From Allium sativum (Eukaryota; Streptophyta; Magnoliopsida; Asparagales; Amaryllidaceae): a DNA stretch of 64,000 bases. Below the pieces are notes generated by a model, which ran no database searches, was not told where the DNA came from, and saw nothing but the letters and a program-made list of their open reading frames with translations. The stretch lies in contig CM060918.1 of assembly GCA_030737875.1 (NCBI GenBank), positions 768,918,552 through 768,982,551 on the forward strand, read 5' to 3'. Positions 1 to 10,181 of the stretch are shown in pieces (positions within the stretch are counted from its first letter, which is position 1; each line of letters opens with the position of its first letter). Both the position numbers and the translations under genes were made by a program.

Positions 1-36
1 TTGCCACCGTCAGTACGGGGTTTGGGGTCGTCTCAG
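1..36 (+). mobile_element. Last 36 bp of an LTR element entering from the left (E9)
   Basis: These bases are absent at the matching place of the other E1 LTR (near 25573) and end in GGGTCGTCTCA, the same terminal sequence as the LTR of E3 (reverse complement of TGAGACGACCC at 40509). E1 sequence resumes at 37 with GATAA, also present at the uninterrupted site, so GATAA is the likely target duplication. The reading is a plus-strand LTR ending at 36; the rest lies outside the window. Confidence 0.6.
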
Positions 37-574
37 ATAACAAGACAAAAATGAATATCTTTGTCTTAACAACTCTATAGTGACAGAACAAATAATTGGT
101 TTCAACAAATGTAAATTTACAATAGTGATTAATTTGTATTTCAATTCTAATATAATATTCCGGTGCTATATTTTGTTTCATTCTTTTAATTTAGACAAAA
201 TGAGTGTTTTTGTCTATTTTACTTTAATGGTAAAAATATGAATGTTTAGTTATTCATTCTTTACAAAAGCTTAAATAAACATTTTCAATTCATTCTTTTT
301 GAAGTGACAAAAAGAACTCCCTTTATTTCATATAAGACATTTGACAAATTGGCTCTTTTCACTTCATATAGAATTGCAATAAAAATGCACTTCTAAAAAC
401 TATTCTTTCTATTGTCCTTTAAATGAAAATAAAATGAACCATTATTTTTCCATTTCTGCTACACTTAGAATGTAACTAAAATGTAACCTTTAAAATCCTT
501 TATTTATATCCAAAAATGTGAATAAAAAGGTATTCCTTAATTTGAAAGTAAAATGAAAGATTTAATTCATGTTT

Positions 575-1880
575 TATTTGTATTGAAGGATGCAAATAAA
601 AATGCAACTTCCATTTTAGAATTATAACTCCTATCCTTTATTTCAAACAATATTTTATTCATATCAAAATTATAAATCAAGAATATAATTTCTAATTCTG
701 ATGGTTTGTTTGCATTAATGAATTGCAAACAAAGATGAACTTTATTTTAAGGTTTTATTTGCAACAAGGAATGCAAATTACAAATGTAACTTTTTATTTT
801 TATTTAAAAGTATATTTGAGTGAATGTGAAAAGAACCTCATTTCCAATGTGTATTTACATTAGTGAATGTATATAAAAGATCAATATTTATTTTAAATGA
901 ATATTTGCATTTGTGAATGCAAATAAAAGAACAACATTTATTTCCAAAGTATATTTGCATTTGTGAATGCAAATAAAAGAATAGTTTTGTTTTCAAAGTA
1001 TATTTGCCCTAGTGAATGCAAATAAGAGAACAAAATTTGTTTTCAAAGTATATTTTTAACAAATTCTATTCAATGTGTAAAAATGTGTATATTTGTATTG
1101 GTGAATGTAGATAAAAAGATAAACTTTAGTTTCATTGAATATTTGCATTGATAAATGCAAATGAAAGAATAAACCTTAATTTCAATGCATATTTGCATTG
1201 ATAAATGCAAATAAAGGAATAAACTTTATTTTCAATATATGTATTTGCATTGGTGAGTGCAAATGAAAGAATAATTTATTTCAATATATATTTGCATTGG
1301 TAAATGCAAATAAAGAACAATTTCTATTTTCTATATATATTTGCATTGGTGAATGCAAATAAAAGAATAAAATTTATTTTTAAAGTTTATTAGCATCAGT
1401 GAATTCTGATAAAAGAATAAATTATATTTTAAAATATATTTGCAAACAAAAATGTAACTTCTGAAAATAATTTCTTATTTACATATAAAATGTAAGCAAA
1501 ATTGTGATTTCCTAAGACAAGTACTTTTGTTCACATAAAAATGTAAACAAAAATTTAACTTTTAAAATGAACTTTTATTTACATATGAAACGTAAAACAA
1601 AATGTGATTCTTAAATTCTGGATTTTTATTTATAACTAAAATGTAAATAAAAATGTGTTTATCAATTATGTCTTTTTGTTTACAAATAAAATGTAAATAA
1701 AAATGTGAATTCAAAATGTGCCTTTTTATTTACAAGTAAATTGTAAACAAAAATATGTTATATAAATATGTCCTTTTTTTTTACAAATAAAATGTGTATT
1801 CCCAAAAATGACCTTTTTCTTTCTTTTCAATAAAAATGTAAATAAAATATAAATTTCTATGATGTTTATTTGCATTTAAA
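575..1880. repeat. Degenerate array of short palindromes (TTTGCATT...AATGCAAA) in E1 3' LTR
   Basis: Roughly 35-60 bp apart, units of the form TTTGCAT-n-ATGCAAATAAA recur more than ten times, then grade into TTTACAT...ATGTAAA units after about 1440. Each unit is a small inverted repeat able to fold into a hairpin. The same array is at 26105-27425 in the other E1 LTR. Confidence 0.8.
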
Positions 1881-2534
1881 TATGCAAATAAAAGTGAGTA
1901 CAGAGTTTTCACCACAATGACGATTCTGTTTTCAATTCAAAAATGTCAACCAAATAATATAATCACATTGAAGAATCTAATCCAATACAAAAATAAAATC
2001 ACATGGTAATTTTCATGCAATTGACAAATTTGGTTCATTTTGACCAACATGACAAATTGGTAATTCTATTTTATTGACAAACTTTTTAAATTCAATCAAA
2101 TAAAATAACATAAAATTTTAAACTTGAAAATTATAATTTAATGTCATTAAACATAATAATTTGTTTTGGTTTAACCATCTTATTCAATCACTGCACTCAA
2201 CATAATATTTTTGACAATTTAATGTTAATAAAATAAACAATAAAATAAGCACAACCAATATGATATTTCCAATTGTTTTTTCATGATCTAATCCAATACA
2301 CAGTTAAGGTGATATTTTCAATTGGATAAAGATTTCAGTTTTAAACCCATTTTATTAAACATGAAAATTTTCACACTGATACATACACAATAACAGATCT
2401 AACATAAAACATTACAATCAATCAAAAACAAAATCTACAAATTTATTACGACGCAGATCTAGTTAAACAACAATCAGATAATTATTTAACAACAATAAAA
2501 TAATTAATTAAATTAATTAAATCTTTAAATCAGA

Positions 2535-2539
2535 GATTC
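2535..2539 (+). repeat. E2 target-site duplication, left (GATTC)
   Basis: GATTC precedes the E2 5' LTR and is repeated at 16725-16729. The empty site in the other E1 LTR (28067-28071) has it once. Confidence 0.95.
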
Positions 2540-3171
2540 TGTAACGACCCGGATTTTTGGTCGATTTATTTTAAATATTTAATATCATTTAAATATTAAA
2601 TTGATAATATTAAAGAATTTTTATATTGAATTATCAATTGGTAATCGATATATGATTTATTTCGTATATATATAATTTTCGAAATACGAGAACTGAAAAA
2701 AAAATCAATTTGAATTTAAAATGGATTCAGAGTGATTCAAATGGTTAATATGAATTTTATTTGAATTTGAACGATAATAATAGAAATTTATTGTTGAGGA
2801 ATTTATTTGTTTTGAATTTAAATTGATTTAATATGGCTACTTTAAATATACGTTCAAATTAAATTATATAATCTATTTTGTTGAATTCAGAATAGTGAAT
2901 AACGTTGGGAACATCAGTCATTACAATTAAATAACGGTTCAGAATTTTGAGTAAAGGACCATGAGATATTTTTGTAGAATGTATTAATTAAAATCATATC
3001 AAAAATAAAATAGGTTTACATCAACCGACCTATTTCTTCTGTAATGTCACCCCTAATCAAAACATCGCAGACCTAAGGAGTAAAATCAAGCAGCTCCATT
3101 TTTCTCGAGCTGTAGAAAATGCTCCCTACCTTCACCATGAAGTTAAACATCGAATTAATGGCCTCTCGTAC

Positions 3172-3199
3172 GAATGTTCCCCAGTTCGCTCCTATAAAT
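3172..3199 (+). promoter_or_regulatory. E2 5' LTR core promoter: GAATGTTC and TATA box
   Basis: TATAAAT at 3193-3199 sits at the change from AT-rich to GC-richer sequence, about 650 bp into the LTR. GAATGTTC (3172-3179), a GAAnnTTC heat-shock-element half pair, lies 13 bp upstream, matching the position of the doubled GGAATATTCC in the related E5. Transcription should start near 3225. Copy in the 3' LTR: TATA at 10836-10842. Confidence 0.55.
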
Positions 3200-3224
3200 C
3201 AACCGAGCCTTCATATAATTTCAG

Positions 3225-4356
3225 ATTCTCAAGTCCGAAACAATTCATCCCCTTTGTTCTTCCTTTTTCCCAGTTAAACCCAAATCGAGCCGCTGATAAA
3301 AAGAAATGTCGATCCTCTTGTATTAAAAACAAGTTTGCCTTTTTCCCAAACTCAATTCCCACCCTGTTCATTTCTGTCTAATCAAAGTGAAGCTGCTTTT
3401 CCCAAAATCAAATCCGCCCTTTTCAACTCATTGAAAATCAAAATAAATTCAGAATGAAATCGAAATCGAGAGGCTCGAATAGCAGGGTTTTGCCTTATCG
3501 AATCAAGGTGAAGGGTCAATTGTGAGTCATGGATGGTGCGATGTCACACTACTGCAACGATAAGGCAAACCAAAGACCCGTTCGAATCACTGAGGCACTC
3601 GCGATTTGTTTTTTTTGTGTTCGAACTGCTGGTGCACCCTGTACAGTGTTGAGTCGAAGTCGTGGTTTCCAGGGTTGCTCTTCCACGTCGTAATGGTGAT
3701 TAATAGATGGAGCATGGAAATGGGAGGCGAACAATGTTCTAGTGGTTCGAATCCGTGAGTGCGAGAGGAAAGGAGGATGGTCTATGTATTTAGTTGAGGC
3801 AGGTGATGATTGTGTAGGCAAGAGTAAAAAAGGAAGGTTGGTTTTTTTAAGAGAGGCAGTTTTGTTTAGTTTGGTTTGGGGTTCTAGTTCTTGGGATGGG
3901 AGTCTCTGTTCGGCAGTGATGTATTGAGGAAGAAGAAAGAATTTAACAGGATTAAGGTATTTTTCTTTTTTTAGATTTAGTTTTTATTTATTTGAAAAAT
4001 AAATATGGCAGTTAGGAATTTATTATGAGGGATTAGTTATATAAAGAGCAAATAAATTTATATAATTAGTTTATAGAAAATAAATTAGTTAGTTTTGATT
4101 CCTTTATTTTTACCATATTAGTTTGATTCAGATTTCAAACTCAAGATAAATAAAAGAAGTTGGATATTTAATTAAAACAATTTGATGATTTAATTAAATG
4201 AGAAAACGGATATATATATATAAGACATTTATTTATGCGTTAATTGAAATGTTGATCGTTAAATAAATATTCATAGGAGCACGATAAAACTCATTCGAGG
4301 CGATTCGAAGCCGTAAGATTTGAATTTCCACGAGACATTCAGCAAAGGAAATCACG
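3225..4356 (+). other. Predicted E2 leader exon 1 (untranslated)
   Basis: GC-richer, gene-like stretch between the TATA box and the donor-like site CACG|GTGAGT. It contains short ORFs, but a T-run of 8 here versus 7 in the 3' LTR (around 3609 and 11251) changes the frame, so none looks like a maintained protein. The start is inferred from the TATA box. Confidence 0.4.
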
Positions 4357-4839
4357 GTGAGTAAATATCACTCACCCTTTATTTATAATTATTTTTACTT
4401 CGTAAAAATAATTGTTGTTGCTTGTTTGGATTTTTCTGCTTGTTTTATATATATTAGTTATTTAGGCTATATATATATATATATTGGGTTGATTGATTGG
4501 TTGGATTCCCGCAGTCTCATTAGCGGATGCCCGCAGTTTCATAGCGGATGATTACCCTATACGCCCCACGCTATGATTAGTGGATGACCTTCTATACCGC
4601 GATATTCTGCCACGAAGCAGAATGGGTATTATTTATGTGCTAACATCTGTGGATGCAGGAAACAGGTTGGAGGGATCCAACTGGATTCCTCAAAAATATA
4701 TTATCTGTTTGTTGTTTGCTGATTTCATATATTCATATATGATGTGTTAAAAATAAAATGATTGAAAATTGGGTGATTTGATTGTTTCAAATATCACTGG
4801 GCTAAGTGTTAATTTATTTAAAATATCATGGAAGGATAT

Positions 4840-6000
4840 TTGAGATTTAAAAGGGAAAATTCTATTTTTAAATAGAATTTGAATTTTTAATGGAATAAAA
4901 ATATAAACTTGTTTTTGAAAAATAAAACAAGTAGTTTCTTTATAAACGAAGTTTATAAATGGTTCTTTTATAACGAAGTTATAAAAGAAGTGAAAAGAAT
5001 TATCATTTGATAATTCAGAAATAGAAATACAAGTGTGAAATTGGAATTTGAAATGAAATTTCAAAATAGGACGTGAAATGAAATTTTTAAATATATAACT
5101 CAAATGAATTTTGAGTATAACATTTGAATAGTAGAAAAGGAGTTTAAATATTTGAATTTTAAATAAAAGAAAAAGGAGATTGAATATTAGAAATTCAAAT
5201 AGAAGTTCAAATAGAATTTGAATAGACGAAATTAGAATGAAAAATAGAATTTGAATTCAAAGGGATAAAAATAGAATTTGAATTCGAAGGAATTCAAATA
5301 AAGAAAATTCAAATAGAGACTTTGATATAAAATTTGAATAAAGGAATTCAAATAGAGATTTGAATGTAGAATTTCAAAATAGAATTTGAAGTAAACTCTG
5401 GAAATAGGATTTTCAAAGTAGAATTGGAAATAGAATTTCAAAATAGGATTTCAAAATGGGGAATCCAAATGATTTTGAAATGGAATTTGAATTCAAGGTA
5501 ATTCAAATGGATTTGAGTGAAGAAATTCAAATGGGATTTAAATAATGGGTTTTAAATAAAGAGGATTCAAATATAAGAATTCAAATAGTATTTGAATGGA
5601 GTTTTGGATATTTGAATTTAAAATAGAAATTCAAAATGGAGTTTGATTATTTAAATTCAAGTATGAAATTTCAAATATAACAATTTAAAAGGGAGTTGAT
5701 TATTGAAATTAATCTGGTATTTGAATTCAAGGAGATTAAAATGTGATATTTGAAATCAAGGAAATAAAATATGGTATGTGAATTCAAGAGAATTAAGTTT
5801 GAATATTAGAATTCAAATGGTGTTAAAAATGAATTTGAATATTAGAATTCAAATGGAGATGGCAAATGAAATTTGAATATAGGAGATTCAAATTGAATTC
5901 AAATAGAATTTAAACTATGGGATTTGAATATTGAATTCAAATGGAATTGAAACTATGGATTTGAATATATTAAAATATATCAGAATGGAGTTGGATTCAT
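4840..6000. repeat. E2 array of TTTGAATTCAAA-type palindromes
   Basis: Dozens of ATTTGAATTCAAAT-like half or whole palindromes separated by 10-40 bp of AG-rich spacer. The ORFs seen on the minus strand here (for example 4747-5103, 5232-5441) are by-products of this low-complexity composition. Copy in the 3' LTR: 12480-13650. Confidence 0.8.
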
Positions 6001-6750
6001 TTTAACGAAAGTTTAAAAGTTTATATATATAAATATAAATAAAACGAACTCGCCGCAATGCTGCAGTTCGTAAATTGGCGATTCGAACTTCAATTGAATA
6101 TACAGAACTCCATTGAAGTCGAAATTCTTTGAAACAAGAAACGTCAGGACCGATTTGATAACAGCTTTCTAATGAAGGAGAAAAATCTGGATTTCATCGA
6201 ATAGATTTTGAGTTATGTCAAAATCAAATTTTCAGAAAAACAACGCCAGAAACCATTTGAAAACCATAATGGTTTATTTTAAATATATAAAGGGATTTTA
6301 AGCAAATAAAATCTGAATTTCCATTAGGAAAATCCCAGATTTGAGTGGTAGAATAAATACGGACTCAAGCGGTGTGAATGAAATGATTTTTGGGTATAAA
6401 AATCAGATTTTGTTAAATAAGATTTACTAGTCTTGAAGAAAAATTTTGTTAAAGGAAATGGTGAAATCGAATTTGGACTTTGGGTAGTAAAAAGGGATTT
6501 GTAAATATATATTCAAAATCGAATGTGGAACCCAAGTTAGAAATGAAACTCGACGTGATTTTAAGCGAATAAAAATATATTTGAATATGACATGTTCAAA
6601 TAAAACAGTGAAATAGACCAAAGAGCTAATTAACGAATGAATGAGCGATTTGAGTTGAAATGACCCGATTGGGTTGGAATAAAATGGAAATGGACGTTTA
6701 TAGGTTAAGCAGGTTTGGAATGAAGTGTATGAAGATTAAAATTTGCGTGC

Positions 6751-6935
6751 TCGACAATAAGGTACGTGTTTAATTCATATATGAGATTTTATGCGCCGTA
6801 TCGGCAAGCCGCTTGGCTTTTTCTTTTTCTTTTTGAAATGAGAAGGTACCGGGAAGCTATTTGAAATTTCCCGATGCTCCCGATACAGGGGAGGTTATGG
6901 CGAAATTTTCTGGAAATTTAGGGAGTTAGAATATT
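6751..6935 (+). other. Shared LTR module 'GGGGAGGTTATGGCGAAA' in E2 5' LTR
   Basis: Blocks in order: CGACAATAAGGTACGTG, GGCAAGCCGCTTGGC, a pyrimidine run, then GGGGAGGTTATGGCGAAA with GGAAATTTAGGGAGTTAG. Recognisable copies lie at about 14411-14595 (other E2 LTR), 42805-42992 (E3), 58791-58920 (E5 LTR), 61905-62105 (E5 internal) and 46905-47100 (E4 internal, weaker). Function unknown. Confidence 0.7.
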
Positions 6936-8476
6936 TTTAAGATATTTTGATAGTTATAAATCAATGTATCGACGTATAGAATTCGATAGATAAGTGAATA
7001 TAAAAATCGAATATTGTAAACAAAAAGGGAAATCTATAAATTAGAAATAGAAAGCGAACTTTGTACATGTTTTAAAAATGAACAATTGGATTGTATAGTG
7101 GTGTTTATTCGAGGTAAGTGGTTTTGCCGTTTTGAAGTTGAGGATGTTTTCAGTTAAGGTCTGAGAGGTAATTTTACCCCAACTTGATTGATTTCATTTT
7201 TAATGGATAAATAGCAAGATCCAGTCTCGAAGAGAAGTGTTTGAAAAAGAGTTAGTTGAATAAAATATTTTGGGTTGTTGTAACGATGTTTTACACAACA
7301 TTCGTTTTAAACCCAAGTGATGGAATTTTGGAAATATAACAAATAAATATTTCCTGAGTATAATTAAAATAGTCGGGATAGAGATAAGTGATTGGAATTG
7401 TTTCCAATTGCAATTGCAAATAGAGCTATTTTCTAATATGTAGAAAATAAAAGAAGTTGATATTGGGAAATGCTTTCCAAATAGTGTAAAGGGCCAATAT
7501 GGTTATTGAAAATATTTGGTTAACAAATATTGATAAGAAAATGGAGAAGTGATTTAATTAATGAATATTAATTAAAGAGCCCAGTGATTTGTTTGATATG
7601 TTGCATGAACACTTGTTTTTATTCGATAGTTAAATCACAGACTATCGAAGTTTTGACCATCGTTGTCAATATGGAGAGACCGGTTGGATTATTATCCGAA
7701 GAACCACTCCGTATCGGCATAAGCGTTGCGAACCAAGTATGCTGAATATATTGAAGACGGAGTAAAGTTCAAGGACTCTTTCTATTAAATAGAAATAGTG
7801 CCTTCGGTTTCGTTCAAATCCCAGAACGAACGTAAATGGACGAATGTCTGACAAAGTATTTCCAATGATCAAATGGGTTGGTCTGTATGAATATATATGG
7901 TTGCAACGGATTTATTCCCTTAGCATAACATCCAGAATATTTGTGCAAACTCAACTAGTTATTAACGGGTCTGACGATGTGGCATTCAAAGTGATTGTGC
8001 TATCAATGAATGGTAAGTATTCGTAGCCTCAGGCCTCAACAACCGGGAAAGGACAAAAATCGGGCAGGCAGCATGGCAATGTGGGTCGCACCCATTAGGA
8101 TGTATAATCACCTATCTAGAGGTTCATTTAATTTCTTATTCTATTCGATGCTGTCCCAGTCGGGAGGCGGTTGCTGATCCCAACCGTTGGTGATATACAT
8201 TCGATACACTCAAGCGAAATGAGTGGTCGGTCATGTGTGGGCCGGGTTACAAGATGTTCTTGTTGAACCCAGTGTATTCCTCTCTAGAGATACACTAGCG
8301 GAAGGTGGTTCCATACCTTGTCATGTTGGAAATACAATCTCCAATAAGCGCCATGCGGTTTTGATTTTATACTATATATGTGGAGCGTGAGATGCAAGCG
8401 TTCTGCTATTTGGTTATTTATTTGATGTAGACATTATTATAATATCATTGGATTTGATATCAAAGTGTTTTGGGTT

Positions 8477-8525
8477 ATAGTAAGGTAAAAACCGTCCGTG
8501 TTTATGTGTGGGCTGGTCTTACTAT
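8477..8525 (+). other. Stem-loop HP2 in E2 5' LTR
   Basis: ATAGTAAG (8477-8484) pairs with CTTACTAT (8518-8525). The AAGGTAAAA start and GGTCTTA end of the loop are kept across families while the outer stem differs with compensation. It lies about 160 nt before the acceptor candidates. 3' LTR copy: 16131-16179. Confidence 0.6.
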
Positions 8526-8598
8526 TATCTTTTCTTTCGAAAAGGGTTTTGAAAGATAAACAAGTGGTTGGAGTTTACTCACACCAGTCCCATGACTG

Positions 8599-8640
8599 AC
8601 CCAGAGTTTATTTTGTTTTGTTTTCCCTAAACTCCTGGGT
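8599..8640 (+). other. Stem-loop HP3 in E2 5' LTR
   Basis: ACCCAGAGTTTA (8599-8610) pairs with TAAACT and CTGGGT (8628-8640) with one bulged C: a 12-bp stem around a T-rich loop. It stands 20 nt before the CGGGCAG acceptor candidate. 3' LTR copy: 16253-16294. Confidence 0.65.
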
Positions 8641-9071
8641 GCCCAAATTTGTACGGGCAGTCAAATAGTCGGGATTTCACAGATTCATTTGGAGGAGCTG
8701 GAAGCAGGAGGTTTCCCCGGTTAGCTATAGGCTATCATATATTCTGCTGTGGACCTTGTTTGTATCTGGAAACAGATGTTTATAACTGTTCCAGAAATGA
8801 CTGTTGTGCTCTGATGATGGTATGTATATAAAGTTACTGATTTGTATTTCAAAAGTTATGTTATATAATATATTTTATTCGTTTCGCTGTGAGATTCGTG
8901 TTTACTTTGATTATGCTCAGTTGTGTTCTTCTTCTTCTATTCTATTAGTTCTATCTTTTCTATCTCACCCTCTAATTTCTTCTATTAATGATACGGTATT
9001 TTCGATGTCTGAACAGTCGACGCTGGGTTTTGTGTCGATTTTCGGAGTCGAAATTCCCGTGGTCGTTATAG

Positions 9072-9083
9072 TGGTATCAGAGC
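9072..9083 (+). other. E2 primer-binding site (initiator tRNA-Met type)
   Basis: TGGTATCAGAGC, complementary to the 3' end of plant initiator tRNA-Met, begins 1 bp after the 5' LTR. Confidence 0.92.
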
Positions 9084-10168
9084 TTAGGTTGAGCGAATAC
9101 CTAGGCTTGTGTGGCATGTGCTCATTAGAGATAGGGTCAGTAGTACCCTAGAATGAGTTGAGTGTATAGATACGAGAGAGCGTATTTGTTAGTTGATATA
9201 AAAGTTGTTTTATATTGTGTTGGCTAGTCTGTTGAGTGGTTTATGAATTCTGGTCGGATAGTGGGACGCCACGAAGTCGATAGGAATTTCTAAACGCTTG
9301 AACAGAAGATTGAACATGATATTGTTTTCAAGTGGGTAGATGAAATAATTTTACCCAAAATTATATTTTGATATAGAAAGAATGATTTTTGAGATCATTA
9401 TATTATAAGGATGTGTAGAATGTTAATATTCAAATAAGATTATAAAATGGGAATGGTTATATATAACCGAGTAGAATTGTATATGAATGAAGAATATACA
9501 AATAAGATAAATTAGAATTGAATTCAAACTAGAATTCAGAATTTAAACCCTGGGGAGTTGGAAAATATTTTCTGAAGTATATTAGATTAATATAGCTTTG
9601 TTTTGAAAGGGATTTTTGAATAAAAATCATTTTTGAATGGATTCTGAAAGTGTTAAAGCACTGAACTCACTTCAGTCGCAGGGAAATAATTCTGATGATG
9701 ACTGCAGCCTCATCAGTGTTCATTTTCGAGTTTCTAAGTGATGGATTGCTACCTTAGAAAATTTTTGATGGGAATTTGTTTAAAAGGAAACAAGTTTAGT
9801 TGAAAAATTCAAATATTTTGAATTTGAAAAGATTATAAATATATGTACATGTTTAAGTGATTTCAAAAGGATTTGAAATGATAACCCTGGGATTTGAATT
9901 CTGGAATTGGAATTTAACTTAAGCTAGTTAAATGGGTCGAAGTGAATCAATTAACTAGAATCAATTTGAATAGGTTTAATGGAATATAGATTGGATATAA
10001 ATGGATTGATCGTAGACCATTCGAATTGAATGAAGAAGACCAAAGGTTTTGGTGGAATTAAATTTGTTGAAATATGAGGAGTTGAGTTTCAACATAAGTG
10101 GATTGTTGGAAAGTAATGGATTTGTATCATTTTTCCTACCTTAGCAATTTCGAGGACGAAATTATTTT
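9084..10168 (+). other. E2 internal region, non-coding
   Basis: AT-rich, no ORF resembling gag or pol. The first 100 bp (CTCATTAGAGATAGGGTCAG and nearby) resemble the leaders of E1, E4 and E5. The middle carries stem-loop HP1. The end carries TTTCGAGGACGAAATT, the pre-polypurine block of chromoviruses. Confidence 0.85.
9692..9716 (+). other. Stem-loop HP1 in E2 internal region
   Basis: CTGATGA (9692-9698) pairs with TCATCAG (9710-9716). The sequence just after it (TGTTCATTTTCGAG, TAAGTGATGGATT) is also kept in E5 and partly in E4. It lies about 610 nt after the primer site. A packaging or dimerisation role is only a guess. Confidence 0.6.
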
Positions 10169-10181
10169 AAGGGGGGAAGAA
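10169..10181 (+). other. E2 polypurine tract
   Basis: AAGGGGGGAAGAA ends exactly at the 3' LTR. Confidence 0.9.

Larger units (their letters stand above)
37..2539 (-). repeat. E1 3' LTR, distal part (left of E2)
   Basis: AT-rich DNA that matches 25574-28079 almost base for base. It consists mostly of the palindromic array described separately and lies in the predicted leader intron of the LTR. No gene is visible. It is cut at 2540 by E2. Confidence 0.85.
4357..8682 (+). other. Predicted leader intron inside the E2 5' LTR
   Basis: Donor-like GTGAGTAAAT at 4357; acceptor candidates CGGGCAG (ends 8660) and TTTCACAG (ends 8682). About 4.3 kb of AT-rich filler lies between. Equivalent pairs occur in E1, E3, E4, E5, E7 and E8 despite different filler. 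The 3' LTR copy is 11996-16336. Splicing is inferred from motifs only. Confidence 0.45.
2540..9070 (+). repeat. E2 5' LTR
   Basis: Starts TGTAACGACC and ends GTCGTTATA; the final CA of the 3' LTR has become TA here. In order it holds: AT-rich upstream part, TATA box (3193), GC-richer leader, donor-like site (4357), palindromic array (4840-6000), shared module (6751-6935), stem-loops HP2 and HP3, acceptor-like AGs (8660, 8682), and about 390 bp to the LTR end. ORFs in it are short and not maintained between the two LTRs. Confidence 0.95.

Noticed and set aside
4747..5441. Minus-strand ORFs of 118 and 69 codons in E2 (and copies at 12380-13101)
   Set aside because: They arise from the AT-rich TTTGAATTCAAA array, translate to Phe/Ile/Tyr/Asn-rich low-complexity sequence and have no start or domain signal.
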